DNA of 64,000 nucleotides, taken from contig NZ_CP020892.1 of NCBI RefSeq assembly GCF_002163625.1, positions 3,472,001 to 3,536,000 on the forward strand. Direction: 5' to 3'. The translations under genes and the position numbers were made by a program. The notes under the pieces are model-generated. The model did no database searches and was not told the origin of the DNA. It was given only the letters and a program-made list of their open reading frames with translations. This document shows positions 37,168 to 46,394 of this stretch, one piece after another. Source of the DNA: Pseudomonas sp. M30-35 (lineage in GTDB: Bacteria; Pseudomonadota; Gammaproteobacteria; Pseudomonadales; Pseudomonadaceae). Positions within the stretch are counted from its first letter, which is position 1. Each line of letters begins with the position of its first letter.

Positions 37168-39312
37168 TTAACTTATTTCGCGGCGGAACGGTGGCAATGC
37201 ATTGAGAATTGCCTTGCCGTAGCGCTGTGTGACAACCCGGCGATCAAGCAAGGTGATGGTGCCCCGATCCGCTTCTGTACGAAGCAACCGCCCGCACGCC
37301 TGAACCAGCCTGAGCGAGGCATCAGGCACGGCAATTTCCATAAACGGATTACCGCCGCGGGCCTCAATCCACTCAGCCAATGCAGCTTCTACAGGATCGT
37401 CCGGCACTGCAAAAGGAATTTTTGCAATCACCACATGCTCGCAATAGGCACCGGGCAAATCGACACCCTCGGCGAAGCTCGCCAGCCCAAACAATACGCT
37501 TTCTTCGCCACTATCAACACGAGCCTTGTGCTTGTTCAGGGTTTCCTGTTTGGACAAATTACCCTGGATAAAAACACGTTTACGCCAGTCACGCTCAAGG
37601 CCATCGAATACTGCCTGCATTTGTTTGCGTGACGAGAACAACACCAGCGTGCCTTTCGAACCTTCAACCAGCCCGGGTAGATCTCGAATAATTGCCGCGG
37701 TGTGCGCCGTGGCATCACGCGGATCGGCCTTTAAGTCCGGAACCTTGAGTACACCGGCGTCGGCATGGTGAAACGGGCTGGGCACCACGGCCGTAACCGC
37801 GACCTTGGGCAGGCCCGCACGCATGCGATAACGGTCAAAAGTGCCCAGCGCAGTCAGTGTCGCTGATGTCACCAACGCACCATACGCCACATTCCACAGG
37901 TTACGCCGCAGCATCTCCGCCGCCAGAATTGGGCTTGCATTCACTTCAATATCAAACATGGCGCCACTTTCAGCCAAGGTCAGCCAGCGCGCCATTGGCG
38001 GGTTGTCTTCCGGGTCTTCTGCGGTAAACGCCAACCACAATTCCCAATTACCTTGCGCTCGGGCAAGAAGACTGCCGAACAAGGGATACCATTCTTCCGC
38101 CTGATGGCTGGCGATACCAATGGTTGCCTCACCGTCCATAGCTTCTTTGAGGTGTTCGGTGACGCCCGTGAACAAATCGGTCAGTTTCGAAAAGCCTTTT
38201 TTCAGCTCAATACCCAGTTCGGTCAGGTGCTCAGGCACCACCCCGCCGACAAAACGATGCCGCGGACGCTCACGGCCTTCCATGTCTTCGCCCGGTTTGA
38301 AATCAGCCACCTGTTCACAGGCATTGAACATGAATTGCTGTTGAGTTTTTATTTCGCGAGCAAGCTCAGGCACTTGCTCGATTAAACGCCCCAGATCGCC
38401 GGGCAGCGGATTCTGCGCGAGTAATTTGGTTAGATTCTTGGCAATCTGTTCCAACCAGTCAGCGGTTGAACGCAAGCGGGTAAAGTGCGCGAAGTGCCCA
38501 ATCGCCTTATCCGGCAAGTGGTGACCTTCGTCAAACACATAGAGGGTTTCACGCGGATCAGGCAGTACAGCACCGCCGCCAAGTGCCAAGTCGGCCAGGA
38601 CCATGTCGTGGTTAGTGACAATGACATCGACTTTGCCCATGCCCTCACGCGCTTTATAAAAAGCACACTGCTGAAAGTTGGGGCAATGACGGCTGGTGCA
38701 CTGACTGTGATCAGTGGTTAGACGCGCCCAGTCAGCATCTTCAAGCTCTTGCGGCCAACTGTCGCGGTCACCGTCCCACTTATTGCCAGCCAGCTTTTCA
38801 ATCATCGAGGTAAACAGTTTCTGGCTCTGTTCATCGACATCAATCTTGAAGCCTTCTTCCTCAAACAGTTGCGCCGTGGCGGTCTGCGCGTGACCTTCTT
38901 GCAGCAGCAGATCCAGCTTGGACAAACACAGATAGCGGCCACGGCCCTTGGCCAGCGCAAAGCTGAAGTTCAAGCCACTGTTACGCATCAGGTCCGGCAG
39001 GTCTTTGTAGACAATCTGTTCTTGCAGCGCGACTGTGGCCGTGGCGATGACTAAACGCTTACCCGCAGCCTTGGCCGTTGGGATCGCCGCCAAGCAATAG
39101 GCCACGGTTTTACCGGTACCAGTACCCGCTTCAACCGCAACGACTGCAGCATCACTGGTACGTTTACCTTCGCCATCGGTTTTGATCACGCCAAGGACTT
39201 TGGCGATCTCGGCGATCATCAAGCGCTGACCATAACGCGGCTTGAGGCTCTTGGCTTCGAGGAAACGCGTATAGGCGCCCTGGATCTGGGTCTTAAGTTC
39301 GTTACTGAGCAT
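37168..39312 (-). CDS. dinG: ATP-dependent DNA helicase DinG
   Basis: A 714-residue XPD-like iron-sulfur helicase. Walker A is EAGTGTGKT (residues 61-69) and the DEAH-type box is VFDEGHHLPD (about 260). The [4Fe-4S] cysteines are one near 127 and three at about 206-217 in CTSRHCPNFQQC. It removes R-loops and unwinds 5'-3'. ATG at 39312 (MLSNELKTQIQ) matches the usual start. The frame to 39357 extends upstream without a family match. No LexA site is obvious in the gap. Confidence 0.94.
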   Translation of the reverse strand: MLSNELKTQIQGAYTRFLEAKSLKPRYGQRLMIAEIAKVLGVIKTDGEGKRTSDAAVVAVEAGTGTGKTVAYCLAAIPTAKAAGKRLVIATATVALQEQIVYKDLPDLMRNSGLNFSFALAKGRGRYLCLSKLDLLLQEGHAQTATAQLFEEEGFKIDVDEQSQKLFTSMIEKLAGNKWDGDRDSWPQELEDADWARLTTDHSQCTSRHCPNFQQCAFYKAREGMGKVDVIVTNHDMVLADLALGGGAVLPDPRETLYVFDEGHHLPDKAIGHFAHFTRLRSTADWLEQIAKNLTKLLAQNPLPGDLGRLIEQVPELAREIKTQQQFMFNACEQVADFKPGEDMEGRERPRHRFVGGVVPEHLTELGIELKKGFSKLTDLFTGVTEHLKEAMDGEATIGIASHQAEEWYPLFGSLLARAQGNWELWLAFTAEDPEDNPPMARWLTLAESGAMFDIEVNASPILAAEMLRRNLWNVAYGALVTSATLTALGTFDRYRMRAGLPKVAVTAVVPSPFHHADAGVLKVPDLKADPRDATAHTAAIIRDLPGLVEGSKGTLVLFSSRKQMQAVFDGLERDWRKRVFIQGNLSKQETLNKHKARVDSGEESVLFGLASFAEGVDLPGAYCEHVVIAKIPFAVPDDPVEAALAEWIEARGGNPFMEIAVPDASLRLVQACGRLLRTEADRGTITLLDRRVVTQRYGKAILNALPPFRREIS

Positions 39313-39455
39313 GGGAATAATGGCGCAAAAGGCTGGATAAATTTTCAGTGTTTGCAAACGGCCGCTATCATAACGCGCTAATCAATCCTGCGCAGAAACG
39401 TCTGTATACCAATCAGCCGATTCTCGACCTAAAGCTATAACAACCGGAGCCTCAG

Positions 39456-39920
39456 ATGACTCTTTACGCCCTGACCTATGCTTTACACCTGCTGGCTGCC
39501 TTGATTTGGGTTGGCGGCATGTTCTTCGCCTGGATGATCTTGCGCCCGGCCGCAGTCAAAACCCTCGAAGCACCTATTCGCCTGCAACTCTGGGCCGAGG
39601 TCTTTCAGCGTTTCTTCCGCTGGGTCTGGCTGGCAGTGTTGATACTACCGATTAGCGGCATGGGCATGCTACACATGCGCTTTTCCGGCTTTGAGGCAGC
39701 GCCCAAATATGTGCATGTGATGATGGGGCTCTATATCGTCATGCTTGCGCTGTTCTTACGCATTCAAGCACTGCAATTACCAGAGCTACGCCGCGCGATT
39801 GCCGAGCAACAGTGGCCAGTTGGCGGTACTGTACTCGGTAAGATTCGGCGCTTAGTAGGGATTAACTTGATCATTGGCCTGATCGTCGTGGCGCTCGCAG
39901 CCCTACGCCCATCCTTTTAA
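39456..39920 (+). CDS. CopD-family membrane protein
   Basis: A 154-residue protein with four membrane helices. The N-terminal LHLLAALIWVGGMFFAWMILRPAAV carries the conserved histidine and matches the CopD-type (PF05425-like) membrane domain, usually a copper-resistance or heme-linked integral protein. Whether it handles copper is unknown: no cop genes are nearby. It is divergent from dinG, and a bidirectional terminator follows at 39995-40026. Confidence 0.8.
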   Translation: MTLYALTYALHLLAALIWVGGMFFAWMILRPAAVKTLEAPIRLQLWAEVFQRFFRWVWLAVLILPISGMGMLHMRFSGFEAAPKYVHVMMGLYIVMLALFLRIQALQLPELRRAIAEQQWPVGGTVLGKIRRLVGINLIIGLIVVALAALRPSF

Positions 39921-39994
39921 GCAGCAATTGCCCCACACTTATCAAGACCTGATCAGCGCTGAAGGAAGCAGGCATAGAGCCCGCCAGGTCGAGC

Positions 39995-40026
39995 CAAAAA
40001 AAACCGGAGAAATCTCCGGTTTTTTA
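39995..40026. terminator. Bidirectional Rho-independent terminator
   Basis: AAAAAACCGGAGA pairs with TCTCCGGTTTTTT around AA. It lies between the CopD-like gene (plus strand, ends 39920) and the glycine-rich gene (minus strand, ends 40073), and serves both directions. Confidence 0.92.
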
Positions 40027-40072
40027 TCAATCGGCCCACAGCCCTATGGATGACTCAAGATGGGCTGACCGC

Positions 40073-40846
40073 TCAAAATGTGATGATATCTGCCGAGCCT
40101 GGAGCACCCATTGCGCCAGCCTGGCCTGCTTGCCCTGGGCGTCCATTGCGGGCGCCACTGGTGTCGTAGATCCAACAATCTTTACTGGCGCCGCCAGTAC
40201 CACCAGCACCTGCAGCGCCCGCCAAACCACCTTCGCCCCCGTCAACAAGAACGGTCAGACGCTCGGTTGGGAATGCTTGCGGCACCTCTACACGTAATAG
40301 CCCGCCTGACGCACCTGCGTGACCATCACCGCCATCGTAACCGTTGAGACCTTTGCTCGACTGGCCCCATAAGCAACCGCCCTCTTTGCCATTGGCACCC
40401 ATCAAGCCAGCATAACCGGGCGTGCCTTTGCCACCACGCACATCAATCAACAGCGACTCAGTTGTGACATTTTCAAGACGAATTGCCAATGTGCGCCCGG
40501 CAACAGCAGGTCGCTCATAGGTTCCCGGAGCGCCCCGCGCGGTAATTTGCGCACCAGCGGCGATCTGCCCAGCCGCCATCTCGAGACGAAATGAACGTTC
40601 GCTCGGCGCAATTGCAATTCGCGCTTCAGGACCGAGATCAACGTAGGCCACGCGAATCTCACTAAGCCCCGCAGGCACCAACAAGGTGCCGTGATCCGCC
40701 ACTTCCAAACGCTCGAGTAACAACACGCTGGAGTTGCCAGGCAAGCGCATCATGCTATTGGGTTCAACTTTGATCAGCGCTTGCGCCAGCGCAAAAGGAC
40801 TGAACAAGGCTGCTGTTAACGCAGCAGTCATAAGCACATTACGCAT
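40073..40846 (-). CDS. Glycine-rich secreted protein of unknown function
   Basis: A 257-residue protein with a clear signal peptide (MRNVLMTAALTAALFSPFALA). The first half is beta-rich, with no recognised domain. The second half (about residues 130-250) is glycine-rich with loose G-x-x-G spacing, including GGKGTPGYAGLMGANG and GGAGGTGG. Two cysteines there could form a disulfide. No family name is recognised. The gene overlaps the upstream DUF1145 gene by 8 bases, so the pair is co-translated. Confidence 0.8.
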   Translation of the reverse strand: MRNVLMTAALTAALFSPFALAQALIKVEPNSMMRLPGNSSVLLLERLEVADHGTLLVPAGLSEIRVAYVDLGPEARIAIAPSERSFRLEMAAGQIAAGAQITARGAPGTYERPAVAGRTLAIRLENVTTESLLIDVRGGKGTPGYAGLMGANGKEGGCLWGQSSKGLNGYDGGDGHAGASGGLLRVEVPQAFPTERLTVLVDGGEGGLAGAAGAGGTGGASKDCWIYDTSGARNGRPGQAGQAGAMGAPGSADIITF

Positions 40847-41231
40847 GGTTGGTCTCCGTCACTGGCTCAAATTGCATATGCAGTTGCAGATGACTGTCGC
40901 CTTCAGGCTCAGTTATGCGAACTGCTTGTGATTGCCCTTGCTCGACAGACACCGCGACCGGCGCAGCACGCAGATTGTGATCGTGCTTGAGCGTAAAAGC
41001 ATGGAAAACACCTAGAACAAGTATCTTGGCCCGGCAAAGCCAAGGCGTTGATGACTGCTGCAGTGCCGACTGGAAGTACCACAACTCGACGATATGCGCC
41101 GCCGCGACCAAGGCTCCAGCGATATTCAGCAACATCGAAAAAGGTTGCGCAAAGGGAGCAACAAGATTGCCAACCACCACCCCCCAAAACAGCAGCGTGA
41201 GCACCGCACCCACACTTAAAATTACTTTCAT
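40839..41231 (-). CDS. DUF1145-family membrane protein
   Basis: A 130-residue protein. Its first ~85 residues hold three membrane segments of the DUF1145 type (FWGVVVGNLVAPFAQPFSMLLNIAGA; ILVLGVFHAFTLKHDH). A soluble tail of about 45 residues follows. ATG at 41231 is used. It is the first gene of a two-gene unit with the glycine-rich secreted protein, overlapping by 8 bases. Function is unknown. Confidence 0.8.
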   Translation of the reverse strand: MKVILSVGAVLTLLFWGVVVGNLVAPFAQPFSMLLNIAGALVAAAHIVELWYFQSALQQSSTPWLCRAKILVLGVFHAFTLKHDHNLRAAPVAVSVEQGQSQAVRITEPEGDSHLQLHMQFEPVTETNHA

Positions 41232-41536
41232 CACCGCCCCCAGCAGTTTTTTATTTCGCCGCACATTAACGGCTTTCACGCTGCTATGAAATCCTCGGCG
41301 CAAATAAACCCTGGAACTCGACGATCCACTGATCTGCCTGAGTGGCCAAGAGACGTTTAGTGAAGAAGGTTGTCAAGAAGAACGCCTAGACGAATGTCCG
41401 CAGCGGCAAAGCGGCTTGAGAACTTGCGTTACCGGGTAATACCGGTAACTCAAGCCTGTGACGTATCAATCCAAAGCTTCAAGCCTGCCCCCGGCAAGCC
41501 GGGAAGGCCTACCGGGGGAAACTTGAATACAGCGGA
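41232..41536. other. Intergenic region between the OmpA lipoprotein and DUF1145 genes
   Basis: About 305 bases. A GC-rich hairpin (CCCCCGG at 41488-41494, CCGGGGG at 41512-41518) lies just after the OmpA lipoprotein gene on the minus strand but lacks a T-run. The rest should carry the promoter of the DUF1145 unit. No gene or RNA is recognised. Confidence 0.45.
41488..41518 (-). terminator. Possible terminator hairpin after the OmpA lipoprotein gene
   Basis: A 7-bp GC-only stem, CCCCCGG with CCGGGGG, with a 17-base loop, starting 18 bases past the stop at 41537. There is no T-run on the minus strand, so it could be an mRNA-stabilising hairpin rather than a terminator. Confidence 0.35.
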
Positions 41537-42157
41537 TTAAGGCTGAGCTTCTACTGCAGCTTCTACGCGACGGTTAATCGCACGACCTTCTGCGGTAGCG
41601 TTGTCAGCAACTGGACGGCTTTCACCGTAACCTACGGAGTTGACACGACCACTTTCTACTCCGTACTGATCAACCAGTACGTTACGTACCGAGTTAGCAC
41701 GACGCTCAGACAGCGATTGGTTGTAGGCATCTGTACCCACGGAGTCAGTATGACCTTCAACCACTGTGGTGGTTTGCGGGAACTGCTTCATGAAATCGGC
41801 CAGGTTTTGGATATCGCCATAGCTGCCTTCTTTGACGTTGTCCTTGTCGAAGTCGAACTTGACGTCCAACTCAACGCGAACAGCCTCAGCAACTGGCTCA
41901 ATTTCCTCAACGACAACAACTTCCTCAACCACTGGCTCAGGCGATGCACCATGAACCCAGCAGTATGCTGCTGCCAAACCAGCACCAATTGCTGCACCAC
42001 CGCCAGCCCAGGCAGAACTTTCAATTGCGCCCAAACCAGCACCGCCGATGCCACCAACTACCGCACAAGTAGGCCAGTCACTTTTCTGAATGCCAGCACA
42101 GCCAGTCAGGAAGGTGGTTGCCAAAACCAAGGGTACCGCTTTGCTAGTGATGCTCAT
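41537..42157 (-). CDS. OmpA-family outer-membrane lipoprotein
   Basis: A 206-residue lipoprotein. The signal MSITSKAVPLVLATTFLTGC ends in a lipobox (Cys20). A glycine/alanine-rich segment (about 33-67) resembles a glycine-zipper. An acidic, valine-rich linker (PVVEEVVVVEEIEPVAEAV) follows. The C-terminal OmpA domain spans about 95-200, with FDKDNVKEGSYG, VEGHTDSVGTDAYNQSLSERRANSVRN and GRAINRRVE. It is a second peptidoglycan-linked lipoprotein in this window, of different layout from that at 32.7 kb. Confidence 0.92.
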   Translation of the reverse strand: MSITSKAVPLVLATTFLTGCAGIQKSDWPTCAVVGGIGGAGLGAIESSAWAGGGAAIGAGLAAAYCWVHGASPEPVVEEVVVVEEIEPVAEAVRVELDVKFDFDKDNVKEGSYGDIQNLADFMKQFPQTTTVVEGHTDSVGTDAYNQSLSERRANSVRNVLVDQYGVESGRVNSVGYGESRPVADNATAEGRAINRRVEAAVEAQP

Positions 42158-42321
42158 ATATACGTCTCCGGTTAATAATCGGCTCCAAACCGATACTTAT
42201 GGATTAAAGACGGCACTTCTAAATTCCGCCAGAGTTGATTTACATCGATGTGAAGAACAAACAGTTATAGGCCATCATAGGCATGCAGGTTAGTCTTTAT
42301 CCACCTGTATGAGGAATACCG

Positions 42322-42819
42322 ATGAGTGAGTGCATTTCTTCACGTACCCCACTGCAAGCTGTAGCGGCCATACTAGAGCGCTACGCGCCTAAACGACTAC
42401 TGCTGGTTGGTGCCAGTGAATTACCAGCTTTAGCCGCCTTCAAACAGGCGCATCCAGACTGCCAGATTGCCCATGCTGAGGCGGGATTACTGCCTGACGC
42501 TTTAGCCGCGCAACGCTATGACCTAGCCTTGATTGTAGATTGTCTTGAGCACTTGCCGAAAAGTGCTGGCCTGCAATTACTCGGCGGGATTCGTAACCTG
42601 AACACCAACCGAATTGTTGTATTGGTCGATCTAGCCGCCAGCCAATGGCAAGAAACCGATATGTATTCACTCGCCCTGCAAGCCAGTGAGCACTTTGTAC
42701 GGGGTGAACAGACGCTCAGCCTGTTCACCTACGACTTGCTTGAATACAAACAAGTCCCTGACTGGCTCAACGCAAAATTTTGGGCCAACCCTGAGAATTT
42801 CGGCAAATACTGGTGGTAA
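42322..42819 (+). CDS. Conserved hypothetical protein (DUF6231-like), methyltransferase-like fold
   Basis: A 165-residue soluble protein. [16 protein letters not shown] and [18 protein letters not shown] resemble the first and later strands of a class I methyltransferase fold, but the SAM-binding glycine motif is degenerate. From memory it matches a small Pseudomonas family numbered DUF6231. The C-terminal tail [20 protein letters not shown] is distinctive. A GAGGAATACC ribosome site precedes the ATG. It lies 9 bases upstream of the chosen ychJ start. Confidence 0.78.
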   Translation: MSECISSRTPLQAVAAILERYAPKRLLLVGASELPALAAFKQAHPDCQIAHAEAGLLPDALAAQRYDLALIVDCLEHLPKSAGLQLLGGIRNLNTNRIVVLVDLAASQWQETDMYSLALQASEHFVRGEQTLSLFTYDLLEYKQVPDWLNAKFWANPENFGKYWW

Positions 42820-42827
42820 CCGACGCC

Positions 42828-43310
42828 ATGACTATTCAATCAATGAGCCCAAGCTGCCCATGTGGTAGCTCAAACCTACTGTCCGAATGCTGCGCTCGCT
42901 ATCACTCGGGCACACCCGCACCGAGCGCCGAAACGCTGATGCGCTCACGCTACAGTGCCTATGCGTTAGGGCTCATTGATTACTTGCTGGAAACAACCCT
43001 TCCAGCCCAGCAACACCTGCTGAACCGCGAAGCTATTAGTGCCTGGAGCCTGCAAAGTACCTGGCTCGGCTTAGAGGTCGAAAACGCCGAAGTACTCGGC
43101 GGTAAACCTGAGCATGCCTTTGTGACCTTTACCGCGCGCTGGCATGACGCAAGCGGCGAACACAGCCACCGCGAGCGCTCAGCGTTCGTGCAGAGCAACG
43201 GCCATTGGTACTTTATTGACCCCACTGTTCTGATGAAGATTGGCCGCAACGATCCGTGCCCCTGCAACAGCGGGCAAAAATTCAAGAAGTGTTGCGCCGT
43301 CTTTTTCTAA
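42828..43310 (+). CDS. ychJ: YchJ-family protein with two SEC-C motifs
   Basis: A 160-residue protein. A SEC-C zinc motif lies at each end: [19 protein letters not shown] near the N-terminus and [15 protein letters not shown] near the C-terminus. Between them is the YchJ central domain ([47 protein letters not shown]). The biological role is not settled. The start could also be at 42843. It probably shares a transcript with the gene at 42322. Confidence 0.9.
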   Translation: MTIQSMSPSCPCGSSNLLSECCARYHSGTPAPSAETLMRSRYSAYALGLIDYLLETTLPAQQHLLNREAISAWSLQSTWLGLEVENAEVLGGKPEHAFVTFTARWHDASGEHSHRERSAFVQSNGHWYFIDPTVLMKIGRNDPCPCNSGQKFKKCCAVFF

Positions 43311-43393
43311 CCGACGACAGCAAAGTCTTACCGACCATTAAATACCAGCTGCCAGACTTCACCGAGCTTGGCTACACAGCACCGTGCGGCCGA

Positions 43394-43954
43394 TCAATCC
43401 TGCAATTTAATATGTGACACATCTGGTGCAGGCCCAGTCGGGGCGGCCTTGGCTTGCCCCATATCGCTGCCGGCAGGCGCCAAGGAGAATTGCGAAAAAT
43501 CAACCTGCGGCGCTTGCGGATCAGGTTTCTTGTCTTGCAGATCGTCACCTAACGGGGCGATCTCAAAGTCGGGGGCTTCAACATCACTGAACGCCGCCAT
43601 GTACTCATCACGCGGAAACACCTTACTGGATGAGTGTTTTTTTAACCGCGCGACAGCAGGTTCAGCTGGCGCAGCGGCAACAGGCTCAGCGGGCGGTGGA
43701 GCCAGTTCGATTTCTTCGATCTCCTCAGGCATAGCGACGATTTCAACCACTGCGCCTGCACGCTCAAGTGTCGCCCGATACTTTTCTGCACCCGCCTCAT
43801 CAAGGTTATTCTTGATGACCAAGCGACGCCCTGAAAACATCATGGCAATACGTTTAGGATCAGCCTGAAACAAACGCCCGAGATTGGACTGAACCAACGC
43901 CATATCCGCTCCAGGCACTAACTGCCCTGAGAAAACGACTTCATAACGGCCCAT
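43394..43954 (-). CDS. Conserved hypothetical protein with N-terminal FRR-like domain, 186 aa
   Basis: A 186-residue soluble protein. Its N-terminal ~75 residues (MGRYEVVFSGQLVPGAD; LGRLFQADPKRIAMMFSGRRLVIKNNLDEAGAEKYRATLERAGA) form a compact domain that, from memory, also starts other Pseudomonas proteins such as DUF805 proteins. The rest is a proline/alanine/glutamate-rich, probably disordered tail. No enzyme motif is seen. It is convergent with ychJ. Confidence 0.75.
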   Translation of the reverse strand: MGRYEVVFSGQLVPGADMALVQSNLGRLFQADPKRIAMMFSGRRLVIKNNLDEAGAEKYRATLERAGAVVEIVAMPEEIEEIELAPPPAEPVAAAPAEPAVARLKKHSSSKVFPRDEYMAAFSDVEAPDFEIAPLGDDLQDKKPDPQAPQVDFSQFSLAPAGSDMGQAKAAPTGPAPDVSHIKLQD

Positions 43955-44396
43955 GTAATTTCCCTAATCTGCATTCGCTAAAATCGCTCAGCAAGCGACA
44001 AACTATTTATACATTCATCTAGCAGAGCTTGCATCTAGACGAGCCTGCAGCGAAACCAACCGGCTGAACAACCCAGTAATTATTGGGCTCGACAGCACTC
44101 CGCCAAGAACACATCACATCAATACTCGTCGCCCCAGCCACTGACGCAGCGCTACCCGTTAGCAAGTCCATGGCTATATCCTAGTGGCTTAGACCGGGGA
44201 TAAGTAGCTCGATACCGGGGGTACACGCCAAATTCACTGGCCGGAGGCTGAAGCTGTGCACTGGATCGCGCAATTCATCAGCACCCGCTTGTGTTAAATC
44301 GCCCACTCGGTGAACTTTGGCGCCATGCAATGCGCTGAGCGCCCCGTCCGACAATAGTTTTACTGACGTTACGTTAATTTATTCAAGGATAAAAAA
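43955..44396. other. Intergenic region between divergent hypothetical and Kef-type antiporter genes
   Basis: About 440 bases with no supported gene. It must hold promoters for both flanking genes. Two near-identical short segments, GACCGGGGATA and GATACCGGGGGTA, lie at about 44191-44223 as an imperfect direct repeat. No terminator is needed and none is seen. Confidence 0.4.
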
Positions 44397-46205
44397 ATGC
44401 ATGACGAAGGCAGCGTATTGCAGGTGATCGTGGTTTTCCTGCTAGCAGCCGTGCTCGTGGTGCCGCTGGCTAAACGCTTGCAACTGGGTGCAGTTCTTGG
44501 CTATTTGACCGCGGGTGTATTGATTGGCCCATCAATGACGGGCCTGATCGCCAACCCGGAAAGTGTGAGCCATATTTCAGAGCTCGGCGTCGTTCTGCTG
44601 CTGTTCATTATTGGTTTAGAACTCTCCCCTCGCCGGCTCTGGGTAATGCGCAAAGCCGTATTTGGTGCGGGCATGGCACAAGTCGTTCTCACCGGTGTGA
44701 TTATCGGTGCCGTTGCCTGGCAGGTATTCGCCCAGCCACTGAAAACCTCGGTGGTACTCGGTTTAGGCCTGGCGTTGTCATCCACCGCATTTGGCCTACA
44801 GCTACTGGCCGAACGCAAAGAGCTGACCAGCCCACACGGACGCTTAGCCTTTGCCATTTTGCTGTTCCAGGACATCGCCGCAATCCCTTTAATCGCCATG
44901 ATCCCGTTACTTAGCGGGGCCAATGCCGGTAGCGGCATCGATACCATGCAATTGTTAAAGGTGGTCGGCAGCATTGGCCTGGTGATTGTCGGCGGCCGTT
45001 ATCTACTGCGCCCCATTTTTCGTATAGTGGCCAAGACAGGCCTGCAAGAAGTATCAACGGCAACCGCGTTGCTTGTGGTTATCGGCACCGCATGGCTGAT
45101 GGAGCTCGCTGGCATTTCGATGGCGCTGGGCGCCTTTCTGGCTGGCTTGTTGCTCGCTGACTCGGAATACCGCCACGAACTCGAATCGCAGATTCAACCC
45201 TTCAAAGGCCTGCTGCTCGGCTTGTTCTTCATCAGCGTTGGCATGTCAGCAGACATCAGCTTACTGATAACCCAGCCGCTGACAGTCATGGGCCTGACCC
45301 TGATATTGATTCTTCTGAAAATGCCGGTATTGCTGATGGTCGGCAAATTCATTGGCGGACTCAACAAGCAAAGCCCACTGCGCCTGGCCATCGTATTGGC
45401 AGCGGGAGGCGAGTTTGCCTTTGTGGTATTCAAAATGGCTCGTCAACAGGGTCTCTTTGAACCCGCGCTGTATGACCTGCTCATTTTAACCATCACCCTG
45501 TCGATGGCGCTGACGCCGCTGATGATTCTGCTTGCCGTACGCATGTTTCGTGAAAAACCAACCGAGAAAGAAGTCCCGGACGAATACAAAAACATGGCTA
45601 TCGACATCGATTCACCACGCGTAGTCATCGCGGGTGTCGGCCGTATGGGGCAAATAGTCGCGCGCATCCTTCGAGCCCAGAACATTCCCTTTATCGCACT
45701 GGATACGGCGGTTGAAACCATTGAGTTATCGCGAAGTCTGGGCGGGCAAATGCCCATTTTCTACGGTGACCCACTGCGCCCGGAAATTTTGCGCGCGGCA
45801 CAAACTGAACACGCCGAATATTTCATTGCGGCAATGGATGATCCAGACACCAATTTCAGGGCGGTGGAACTGGTGCACCGGCTTTACCCCAAGGTCAAGG
45901 TGATTGCCCGAGCACGCAGCCGCAGCCACGTATATCGTCTGATTGATGCAGGTGCCAAACCGGTGCGTGAAACCTTCTATTCCAGCCTCGAAATGAGCCG
46001 CCTGACGCTACTCGGACTGGGTATTGAAGAAGAATTGGCAAACCGCCTGATTCGCCGTTTCCAAGAGCACGATGAACAAGTCCTTGAGGCCCAACACCGT
46101 GTACATGGCAACAGTGAAGCCGTAATCCAGACGGCGCGTGAAGCCAGAGCAGAACTGCAAACGCTATTTCAGGCCGACAGCGATGATGCAAAAACCAATA
46201 GCTGA
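44397..46205 (+). CDS. CPA2-family K+/H+ antiporter (KefB/KefC-like)
   Basis: A 602-residue protein. The first ~385 residues hold 12-13 membrane helices of the CPA2 family (YLTAGVLIGPSMTGLI; LLLFIIGLELSPRRLWVMRK; SSTAFGLQLLAE; FQDIAAIPLIAM). From about residue 405 comes a cytoplasmic RCK_N domain with the nucleotide-binding loop VVIAGVGRMGQIVAR. KefB/KefC efflux K+ in response to glutathione adducts, but the related CvrA or general CPA2 proteins are also possible, and no KefG/KefF ancillary gene is adjacent. ATG at 44397 has AAGGA upstream. Confidence 0.88.
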   Translation: MHDEGSVLQVIVVFLLAAVLVVPLAKRLQLGAVLGYLTAGVLIGPSMTGLIANPESVSHISELGVVLLLFIIGLELSPRRLWVMRKAVFGAGMAQVVLTGVIIGAVAWQVFAQPLKTSVVLGLGLALSSTAFGLQLLAERKELTSPHGRLAFAILLFQDIAAIPLIAMIPLLSGANAGSGIDTMQLLKVVGSIGLVIVGGRYLLRPIFRIVAKTGLQEVSTATALLVVIGTAWLMELAGISMALGAFLAGLLLADSEYRHELESQIQPFKGLLLGLFFISVGMSADISLLITQPLTVMGLTLILILLKMPVLLMVGKFIGGLNKQSPLRLAIVLAAGGEFAFVVFKMARQQGLFEPALYDLLILTITLSMALTPLMILLAVRMFREKPTEKEVPDEYKNMAIDIDSPRVVIAGVGRMGQIVARILRAQNIPFIALDTAVETIELSRSLGGQMPIFYGDPLRPEILRAAQTEHAEYFIAAMDDPDTNFRAVELVHRLYPKVKVIARARSRSHVYRLIDAGAKPVRETFYSSLEMSRLTLLGLGIEEELANRLIRRFQEHDEQVLEAQHRVHGNSEAVIQTAREARAELQTLFQADSDDAKTNS

Positions 46206-46345
46206 GCCGGTCCTGCGTGCAGCGAAGTGACCGTATAGCTTAAACCTTACCGGGAGGCCGCAGCTTAATGCCGCAGTTAGTTAAGGCGTAACATATCTGA
46301 CCTAATTTTGACTCAGAATGCCGCAGGCTTTTAACCTTATGTGGC

Positions 46346-46373
46346 TTGCACCCAAGCAGTTGCTTGTTACACT
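46346..46373 (+). promoter_or_regulatory. Candidate sigma-70 promoter of the LEA-type lipoprotein gene
   Basis: TTGCAC at 46346-46351 and TACACT at 46368-46373 are 16 bases apart. The start point would be near 46380, giving a leader of about 15 bases that contains the ACGGAG ribosome site before the ATG at 46395. Confidence 0.5.
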
Positions 46374-46394
46374 GGGCGTCTTACGGAGTACAAA

